Shown piece by piece: positions 25,820-32,201 of a stretch of 64,000 nucleotides of DNA. How positions within the stretch are numbered: the first letter of the stretch is position 1; each line of letters starts with the position of its first letter. Position numbers and translations under genes: made by a program. The notes beneath the pieces are model-generated. The model had not been told where the DNA came from. It saw only the letters and a list, made by a program, of their open reading frames with translations, and made no database searches. The stretch spans positions 1-64,000 of the forward strand of contig CBDAPZ010000001.1 in the NCBI GenBank assembly GCA_965198855.1, read 5' to 3'. The DNA is from BOG-908 sp965198855. GTDB taxonomy: Bacteria; Pseudomonadota; Alphaproteobacteria; Acetobacterales; Acetobacteraceae.

Positions 25820-26668
25820 ATGCCGCTCTTGCCGTTCGCCTGCACCAATTGCGGACATTGGCAGATGTATTTTGCCGTGCCGCCGCACTGCCCGATCTGC
25901 TCGGATGTACGAAATGATCTCCCCGACGACGGCTGGGAGTTCCGGACCCCTGGCGCGCTCGCGCCGCAGCTCACGCATCACCGGCGAGAGGTGATCCCGG
26001 GCGTATGGGAGTTCTGGACCACGCCACGCTTCGGCCTGGACAGCCATGGCTGGCTGCTGATGGAGGCGGATGGCAATGTCGCGTTCGAAGCGGCGCCCTT
26101 CTACGATACGCCAAGCCTCGATGCGATCGAACGGCTCGGCGGCGTCGCCGTACTGGCCGCCTCGCATCCGCACGGTTACGGCGCGCTCTGGCAACTGCAG
26201 CAGCGCTTCGACCCGAAATTGCTGATCCAGAAAGAGGATCTGCAATGGACGAAGGCGTTCCGCGTCACCCATCCCTATGATGAGCGCCATGAGATCAGGC
26301 CCGGGCTCGTGCTTTATCATACCGGCGGCCATTACGAGGGTCATGCCGTGCTGCACGATGCGCAGCGTGGCGCGGTGTTCGTTGGCGATGCGCTAAAACT
26401 CGATCTGGATCCATCCGGCCGCGCAGTCGCGCTGTCGTGCCACAAGGCCTACCACAAGCAGATCCCGCTCTCCCCGGACGAAGCACGGCACTATCGCGCG
26501 GTGTTCGAGGCGATCGACTTCGATACCGTGTTCACGCCGTTCGAGTGCGCGATTGGTGTGCCGAAGCCGGCCGTGCTGGAACTGCTGGACCGCATGATCG
26601 TCGGCGGTGGGTCGACCCGGCCGGTGCCGATCCCCGCGCTGGTGTCGGCAATGCAGGTGCACGCATGA
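25820..26668 (+). CDS. Metallo-beta-lactamase-fold protein with N-terminal zinc ribbon
   Basis: 282 residues. The first 25 hold two cysteine pairs (CTNCGHW and CPICSD), a rubredoxin/zinc-ribbon knuckle. The rest is an MBL-fold domain: LAASHPHGYGALWQL in place of the usual HxHxDH loop, GGHYEGHAV (third-ligand His region), FVGDALKLD (bridging Asp) and FTPFECAIG near the C-terminus, where a final His is normally found. The metal site is thus incomplete or altered. Such proteins act as hydrolases or, with diiron and rubredoxin, as oxidases. Which applies here is unclear. ATGA overlap with the next gene. Confidence 0.78.
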   Translation: MPLLPFACTNCGHWQMYFAVPPHCPICSDVRNDLPDDGWEFRTPGALAPQLTHHRREVIPGVWEFWTTPRFGLDSHGWLLMEADGNVAFEAAPFYDTPSLDAIERLGGVAVLAASHPHGYGALWQLQQRFDPKLLIQKEDLQWTKAFRVTHPYDERHEIRPGLVLYHTGGHYEGHAVLHDAQRGAVFVGDALKLDLDPSGRAVALSCHKAYHKQIPLSPDEARHYRAVFEAIDFDTVFTPFECAIGVPKPAVLELLDRMIVGGGSTRPVPIPALVSAMQVHA

Positions 26669-27504
26669 CCCTGCGCTACGGGTTCAATACCAATGGCTGC
26701 GCACATCACCGGCTGGAGGATGCAATCGGCCTGATCGCCGAGTCCGGCTATGACGGCATCGCGCTGACCCTCGATATCCACCATCTCGATCCGTTCGCCT
26801 CCGACCATGCCGAGACGCTGCGCCGAACGGCAGCAGCACTTGCGCGGAACGGCCTCGGGTCGGTGATCGAGACCGGTGCCCGCTTCCTGCTCGACCCTCG
26901 CGCCAAGCATGAGCCGACTTTGGTTTCGGCATCGCCCGAGGGCCGCTCGCGCCGCATTGATTTCCTGACTCGAGCTCTCGATGTAGGTGCTGAGACCGGC
27001 GCCGAAGCGATGTCGTTCTGGGCAGGGATTCCCGCGTCCGGCCTCGACCGCGCGCTAGCACGCGACTGGTTCCGTGCCGGCCTGGAAGACATCGTGCGCC
27101 GCGCCGAGCGGCTCGGTGTCACGGCAGCACTCGAGCCCGAACCTGGTATGCTGATCGAGACGGTCGCCGATTTTTCCGCCATTGCCGAGGGGCTGCCATC
27201 GCTGCGCCTGGCGCTCGACCTGGGCCATTGCCTGGTGACCGGCGACATCGAGCCGGACCAAGCCGTAGCCGATCACGCTGCCCGTATTGGCACCGTGTCG
27301 ATCGAGGACATGAAGCGCGGCGTGCACGAGCATCTGCCCTTCGGCACCGGCGACATGAACCTGCCGGCGGCCATCGGCGCGCTGCGCCGGATCGGCTTCA
27401 ACCGGCTGGTCTGCGTCGAGCTGTCGCGCGAGAGCCATCGTGCCGATCGCATGATCCCGGAAGCGCTGCGGGCGCTGAAGGCTGTCGAAGGCGCGCTCGC
27501 ATGA
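26665..27504 (+). CDS. Xylose-isomerase-like TIM-barrel protein
   Basis: 279 residues, AP-endonuclease-2 superfamily, start ATG overlapping the previous stop. Metal-ligand candidates at strand ends are Glu in SVIETGARF, Glu in TAALEPEPGML, Asp in LALDLGHCLV (with His), Glu in TVSIEDMKRG with His in VHEHLPF, and Glu in LVCVELSRES. The pattern E...D/H...E is that of inosose isomerases/dehydratases (IolI, IolE), hexulose epimerases and EboE-like proteins. Following a Gfo/Idh/MocA oxidoreductase, epimerisation of a keto-cyclitol is a reasonable proposal. It is unrelated in position to the TIM barrel at 12657-13490. Confidence 0.82.
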   Translation: MTLRYGFNTNGCAHHRLEDAIGLIAESGYDGIALTLDIHHLDPFASDHAETLRRTAAALARNGLGSVIETGARFLLDPRAKHEPTLVSASPEGRSRRIDFLTRALDVGAETGAEAMSFWAGIPASGLDRALARDWFRAGLEDIVRRAERLGVTAALEPEPGMLIETVADFSAIAEGLPSLRLALDLGHCLVTGDIEPDQAVADHAARIGTVSIEDMKRGVHEHLPFGTGDMNLPAAIGALRRIGFNRLVCVELSRESHRADRMIPEALRALKAVEGALA

Positions 27505-28724
27505 GGATCTGCCTGGTCAACCGTCGCTTCTTCCCCGCGATCTCGGGGATGAGCGTCTATGCGCTCAACCTGCTGCACGCGTTGGTCGAAGCCGGCCATG
27601 ACGTCACCATGATCAGCCAGTATCGCGCCGACGCCTTCGGCAAGGGAGTCTATGGCGGCGGGCCGCCTCCGGCGGTGCCAGGCGTGCGGGTCATCGGGCT
27701 GGAACAGAAGGGCGAAGCCGAGAGCGGCGATTTCGAGCGCGATATCGACGAGATGGTCGAAGTCATCGCCGCCGAACACGCCAAGGATCCCTTCGACCTG
27801 CTGCACGCGCAGTATGGCTATCCGACCGGCTGGGCCGCCTTGCTCGCATCGCGGCGGCTGGGTGTGCCGAACGTCGTCTCCATCCAGGGCGGTGATGGCC
27901 ACTGGGTGGGTTCCTGCTGCGAGGCGCATCGGCTGGCGATGGTGCGTGTGCTCGATCATGCCGGCGCGGTGCTGATCGGCTGCCGCTCCTTTGCCGAAGA
28001 GGTCAGCGGGCGCTTAGGCACCCCATTGTCGCGCTTCACGATCGTGCCCGGTGCCGTCGATGTCGCTCGCTTCCGGCCCGACCCGTCGCCGCGCGATCCG
28101 TCGGCGCCGCCGGTGCTGCTGTATCACGGGCGTGTCGATCGCCGGAAAGGTGTGCTGGACATGATCGAGGCGCTCAGCCGCCTGGACGCGGAAAAGCTGC
28201 CATTCCGCGTGGTGTTGTCCGGCATCGGCCCGGATTTGGAGGAGACGACGCGCCGCCTGGAGGCGACTGGACTGATGCGCCTGACAACCCTGCGTGGTTA
28301 CGTCGACTACGCGCAGGCGCCCGAGGCCTATAAGGGCGCCGACATTTTTGTCTCGCCGACCTATGCCGAGGGTTTCTCCAACACCATCCTGGAAGCCATG
28401 GCGTCCGGCCTCGCCACCATCTCCTGCCGCGCGGTCGGTGTAGTGGATTGCCTCCGCGACGGCGAAAACGGGCTGCTAACCGATCCTGGCGATATCGACG
28501 CGCTCACGCGTGGCCTGCGCCGCCTGATTAGTGATTTGGGCTTGCGGCAACGGCTCGCGGCCACCGCGCTTGCAGAGTGCCGCCGAGTCTATTCCTGGCC
28601 GGCTGTCGCAAGCCAGATCATTCAGGTTTATGCCGACATCGTTCGCCGACCGACGGATATCGGCTTCGACGTTCTACTGCCGCTTGATCCATGCCGGTTC
28701 CGCGCCACTCCGCATCTGCTGTGA
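27501..28724 (+). CDS. GT4-family glycosyltransferase (MshA-like architecture)
   Basis: 407 residues in the GT-B fold. The N-terminal acceptor domain begins MRICLVNRRFFPAISGMSVY. The C-terminal domain has LLYHGRVDRRKGVLDMIEAL and the retaining GT4 E-x7-E motif within YAEGFSNTILEAMASG (about 284-299). These enzymes transfer a sugar from a nucleotide donor with retention. In mycothiol synthesis the GT4 enzyme MshA joins GlcNAc to inositol-3-phosphate. Ino1-like and LmbE-like genes in the same operon suggest a parallel. Overlaps the preceding gene by ATGA. Confidence 0.88.
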   Translation: MRICLVNRRFFPAISGMSVYALNLLHALVEAGHDVTMISQYRADAFGKGVYGGGPPPAVPGVRVIGLEQKGEAESGDFERDIDEMVEVIAAEHAKDPFDLLHAQYGYPTGWAALLASRRLGVPNVVSIQGGDGHWVGSCCEAHRLAMVRVLDHAGAVLIGCRSFAEEVSGRLGTPLSRFTIVPGAVDVARFRPDPSPRDPSAPPVLLYHGRVDRRKGVLDMIEALSRLDAEKLPFRVVLSGIGPDLEETTRRLEATGLMRLTTLRGYVDYAQAPEAYKGADIFVSPTYAEGFSNTILEAMASGLATISCRAVGVVDCLRDGENGLLTDPGDIDALTRGLRRLISDLGLRQRLAATALAECRRVYSWPAVASQIIQVYADIVRRPTDIGFDVLLPLDPCRFRATPHLL

Positions 28725-29506
28725 ACGCACGCACGGCGCTCCTTTTGTCGCCCCATCTGGACGACGTCGCCTTCTCCTGCGGCGGCGTTGCGGCGATCTT
28801 GGCCGCGTCGGGCTGGCAGGTCGTCATCGCCACGGTCTTCAGCCGCTCGGTGCATCCCGCGTCCGGCTTTGCGCTCGCCTGCCAACGCGACAAGGGCCTG
28901 CCAGACGAGGTCGACTACATGGCGGTCCGGCGCCAGGAGGATCTTGACGCCTGCCAATGTCTCGGTGCCCGGCAGATGCTGCTGGATCTGCCAGAGGCTC
29001 CAAACCGTGGCTATGAGTCCGCCGCGGCGCTGTTCGCGCCGCCACGCGCCGAAGACGCGATTGCGGCGTTGCTGGCGCTTCAGCTTACGCAGCTCATCGG
29101 GGCATTGAGGCCGTCTTTCGTGCTCGCACCGCAGGGCTGCGGCGGCCATGTCGACCATCTGCAGGTCATCACGGCACTCGTCGATGTCCGGCCCGGATGG
29201 TTAGCGCTCGGCTTCTATCGCGATACGCCTTACGTGATCCGCGATCCTGCGGCGTCTCCCGATCCGCGTCTGCGGCAGGTGGCGAGGCATCCCGCCGCGA
29301 TCGCGCTGGACGCTGCAGCGCGCACGCGCAAGCAGGCCGCGGTGGCCTGCTATCGCACCCAGCTCGGTTTCCAGTTCGGCGGCGCTGCCGCAGCTTCCGT
29401 CGCGATCGAGGCACTGATGACCCGCGAGGCTGACGGACAAGACTGCACCCACGCGGAACGCCTGCTGCTGTCGGGACCCGAAATGCTCGCCGGTTTTGCA
29501 CCATGA
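28691..29506 (+). CDS. PIG-L/LmbE-family N-deacetylase
   Basis: 271 residues with the zinc motif LLLSPHLDDVAFSCGG (His, Asp-Asp, about 18-33) and the third-ligand motif GGHVDHL (about 152-158). A GTG at 28721 (overlap GTGA with the glycosyltransferase stop) is an equally good start and matches the coupling used elsewhere in the operon; the ATG at 28691 adds ten residues. Family members remove acetyl from GlcNAc-inositol (MshB), GlcNAc-malate (BshB) or GlcNAc-PI. Downstream of a GT4 enzyme, deacetylation of an amino-sugar glycoside is the expected job, leaving a free amine for the YcaO enzyme. Confidence 0.87.
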   Translation: MPVPRHSASAVNARTALLLSPHLDDVAFSCGGVAAILAASGWQVVIATVFSRSVHPASGFALACQRDKGLPDEVDYMAVRRQEDLDACQCLGARQMLLDLPEAPNRGYESAAALFAPPRAEDAIAALLALQLTQLIGALRPSFVLAPQGCGGHVDHLQVITALVDVRPGWLALGFYRDTPYVIRDPAASPDPRLRQVARHPAAIALDAAARTRKQAAVACYRTQLGFQFGGAAAASVAIEALMTREADGQDCTHAERLLLSGPEMLAGFAP

Positions 29507-29531
29507 ACGGTCACAGCAGAAGGACAAGGGT

Positions 29532-31025
29532 ATGACGCTCAGCCATTCGGACATTGCGGCACTGTTTCGTGCCAGCATGCCGGCCGATGCGGAAACACTC
29601 AGTTTCCGCATCGACAGCCTTGACCGGCTCGGCGTCCCCGTTGTGCAGGCAAACCTCGTCGCGCCGGACCGCCCCACCATCATCGGCCATGGCTATGGCT
29701 TAACGGAGGCGGAGGCAGAGACCGGCGCTCTGGGCGAGCTGTGCGAGGAGGTGCATGTAGGTGCCTGGGTCGCGCGTCAGTCACTGGTGGAGGATAGCTA
29801 CACCGCCCTGACCGCCCGGCTCGGTACCGCCAGCGTCGCCGATCCGCTGACACTCTGCCTGCCGGCCGGCGCCGAGTACGATCCGGACGCGATACGGGCT
29901 TGGTTGCCGGCGCGCCGCTACCCGACTGATGAGACCGTGCTGGTGCCGCTGGAATGGGTGGCCATCGCGCCCTACCAGCTTCGCGGCAGGCCAAGCCTGA
30001 TCACGCCGATCACCAACGGCCTTGGCGCCGGGCTCGATCTGGAGCACGCGATCGCCCATGGCGTGATGGAGCTGCTGCAGCGCGACGGCAACGCGCTGAC
30101 CTACCGTGCTTTCGACGAGGGCAGGGTGATCACCACGGACGCGACGCTCGATGCGGACTGCCAGACCCTCATCCGGCTGCTGCAGAGGGCCGGCATCGAT
30201 GTCACCATCAAGCTCGCCAGCACCGAGTTCGGCCTCACCAACCTCTATGTCGTCGGCGACGACCATGGTCCGGTCTCGCTGCCGATCCAGATCACCGCCT
30301 GCGGCGAGGCCGCCCACCCCAACCGCGTGCGCGGCCTGCGCAAGGCGCTGCTTGAATTTATCGGCTCGCGTTCACGCAAGGCGGCGACCCACGGCCCGAT
30401 CGAGACGCTGCGCCGATTGCTGCCGCAGAGCTCTTACGATCGGCAGATGGCCGTTGCCGAGGCGCGCGACGAGGAACCGCGCGCACTGGCCACCATGGCC
30501 GACTGGATCGGCCAGGATGCGCCCGAGCTGCGTCGGCGGCTGCGCGACACGGTGTTCCTGCGCCGCTCGGAGGTCGGTTTCGACACCCTGCCGGAGGTCG
30601 CTGAGGATCTAGGCGACAGCCGCGCACGACTCGATTGGCTGGCACAGCAGCTCGCGGCAGAGGGGCTGGAGATCCTGTGGGTCGATTGCTCCCCTGCAGA
30701 GTCGCCGGTGCGTGCAGTCAAGGTGATCGTGCCCGGCCTGGAGAGCGAGACGATGAGCTATCACCGCATCGGCCGACGCGGCGTGGCACGGTTGCGCGCG
30801 CGCGGCGACACCCTTGTCTCCGACCGACCTGCGCCGGGCTTCAGGCAGGTCCGGCTGCGCGCGGCGGATGCCGATGGCGCCGGCGGCGCCGCCTATCTCG
30901 ACACTGCCTCAATCGATCGGCAAGTCGAATTGGTTTATCCGCTCTACCGGGAAGTCAACCCGCTCTCGGCCCAGCTCGCCCTGCGGCGCCGGCTCCTCTC
31001 TGCCGACGCAACGCAGCCAGCGTAA
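29532..31025 (+). CDS. YcaO-family ATP-dependent cyclodehydratase/ligase-like enzyme
   Basis: 497 residues from the ATG at 29532, seven bases after an AGGACAAGGG site. YcaO hallmarks in order are GYGLTEAEAETGALGELCEE (about 56-75), ITNGLGAGLDLEHAIAHGVM then ELLQRDGNALTYR (about 158-190), VRGLRKALLEFIGSRSRKA (about 267-285) and the C-terminal VKVIVPGLE. The usual E-L-x-E-R nucleotide/metal motif reads ELLQRD, with Glu replaced by Gln. YcaO enzymes activate amide or carboxyl oxygens with ATP to form azolines, amidines or thioamides. No precursor peptide or TOMM partner (E1-like or dehydrogenase) is adjacent, so a non-ribosomal small-molecule substrate is likely. It is the last gene of the operon. 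Confidence 0.88.
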   Translation: MTLSHSDIAALFRASMPADAETLSFRIDSLDRLGVPVVQANLVAPDRPTIIGHGYGLTEAEAETGALGELCEEVHVGAWVARQSLVEDSYTALTARLGTASVADPLTLCLPAGAEYDPDAIRAWLPARRYPTDETVLVPLEWVAIAPYQLRGRPSLITPITNGLGAGLDLEHAIAHGVMELLQRDGNALTYRAFDEGRVITTDATLDADCQTLIRLLQRAGIDVTIKLASTEFGLTNLYVVGDDHGPVSLPIQITACGEAAHPNRVRGLRKALLEFIGSRSRKAATHGPIETLRRLLPQSSYDRQMAVAEARDEEPRALATMADWIGQDAPELRRRLRDTVFLRRSEVGFDTLPEVAEDLGDSRARLDWLAQQLAAEGLEILWVDCSPAESPVRAVKVIVPGLESETMSYHRIGRRGVARLRARGDTLVSDRPAPGFRQVRLRAADADGAGGAAYLDTASIDRQVELVYPLYREVNPLSAQLALRRRLLSADATQPA

Positions 31026-31300
31026 CACGCCCGGTTTCAGGCCCAGCCCGGGCAAGGCGGTCGCGCCGCATCCTGCTGCTGCTGCCGGCTGTGCTGATTG
31101 CCAGTAACAGTCTTGTCAGCACGGCTCTGGCGTTTGATCTTACTCGGTCGTGGCTCGCACCGCTCTTTCCGATAGTGCTCACCGTCAGCAGCTTCCGCCT
31201 GGCACTCACGGCGGTCGGTTCGCTGCTAGTCATGTCCAAGAGTGACAGCGCATGGTCGTTCCGGACCTGCACGGAGACGGCGCCCGGTCCGGCTCCATCC
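31026..31300. other. Intergenic region between convergent genes, possible membrane-protein remnant
   Basis: On the plus strand about 31060-31230 an open frame reads LLLLPAVLIASNSLVSTALA and then FPIVLTVSSFRLALTAV. The latter recalls the 'FPxxLLVxTLFRLALNV' segment of FlhA/SctV export gates. No start or continuation exists and the match may be chance. No precursor peptide for the YcaO enzyme was found. Confidence 0.25.
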
Positions 31301-32140
31301 TCAATCGAGTTCGATGCCCATGTCAGCCATCTCGCGTTCGGCCCAGAACAGCCGCCCGGTATACTCCATCGGATTTTCGCACGCAGCGAAATACACGAGC
31401 ATTCGAGCGGGAACCGTCATCGGCACAGCCACGCTGTCGTCGAGCCCGCTTTCCTTTACGCGTATCGCAACGAGTTCCGTTGCAACAAGGCCCGGGTGCA
31501 TGCCGATCACTGCGATGTTCTTGCGGTGGAACTCAGGCGCCATGCAATTGCCAAAACGGTCGAGCGCGCGTTTGCTTGCGTAATAGCCGGGCACTGCGAG
31601 ACTGAAATTGCCGACTGCTGCGAGCTTCGGCTGTTCCTCAGGCTGGCGAAACACTTCACCGCTGCCGGTAGACAGGTTGATGATGCGTCCGCCGCCACGC
31701 TTCTCCATGACAGGCACAACCCGCTGAGTCAGCGTGAACGGCGCATGGGTGTTGACCGCGAATTGATAGAGCCATTCCGCACGCGTCAGATCCTGGAAGG
31801 ATTTGCCCCAGATCGCGCCGGTCGTGGCTGCGGCATTATTGATGAGCACATCGACACCACCGAAGCGTTCAACCGCCTTGTCGACCAGGCTGTTGAGGTC
31901 ATCCTCCAAGGCGAGATCGGTCGCCACGGCGATGGCGGCTCCACCCAGATCCTCGATCGCCTTGAGCGTTTCACCGATGGTGCCGGGCAATGCGCTGTCG
32001 GCCTCCACGCTACGTGCTGCCAGCACGACATGCGCGCCGCGTCTGGCGAAATCCAGTGCCGCCTGCTTGCCGACACCTCGGCTTGCACCCGTGATGATCA
32101 CGACCTTTCCGGTCAGATCCGATTCTACCTGTCGATTCAT
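31301..32140 (-). CDS. Short-chain dehydrogenase/reductase
   Basis: 279 residues. The cofactor motif TGASRGVGKQAALDF (about 18-32) and NNAAATTG are followed by the active-site Ser in INLSTGSGE and YYASKRALDRF (Tyr/Lys about 190-194). HPGLVATEL follows as the substrate-loop anchor. The insertion ADSALPGTIGETLKAI after beta-2 is typical of the HSDL/peroxisomal-like SDR subgroup. It lies convergent to the YcaO operon and upstream (in its own direction) of nothing coupled. The substrate is unknown. Confidence 0.87.
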   Translation of the reverse strand: MNRQVESDLTGKVVIITGASRGVGKQAALDFARRGAHVVLAARSVEADSALPGTIGETLKAIEDLGGAAIAVATDLALEDDLNSLVDKAVERFGGVDVLINNAAATTGAIWGKSFQDLTRAEWLYQFAVNTHAPFTLTQRVVPVMEKRGGGRIINLSTGSGEVFRQPEEQPKLAAVGNFSLAVPGYYASKRALDRFGNCMAPEFHRKNIAVIGMHPGLVATELVAIRVKESGLDDSVAVPMTVPARMLVYFAACENPMEYTGRLFWAEREMADMGIELD

Positions 32141-32201
32141 TTTCGTGTTTTCCCATCACATTACCGATGTGTCTGGCCGACATCGATCTTCCGCCAAGCC
32201 T

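Noticed and set aside
24088..25974. 628-codon open frame on the minus strand opposite the methyltransferase and oxidoreductase
   Set aside because: Arg/Pro/Ser-rich low-complexity translation, typical of antisense frames; the plus-strand genes carry clear family motifs.
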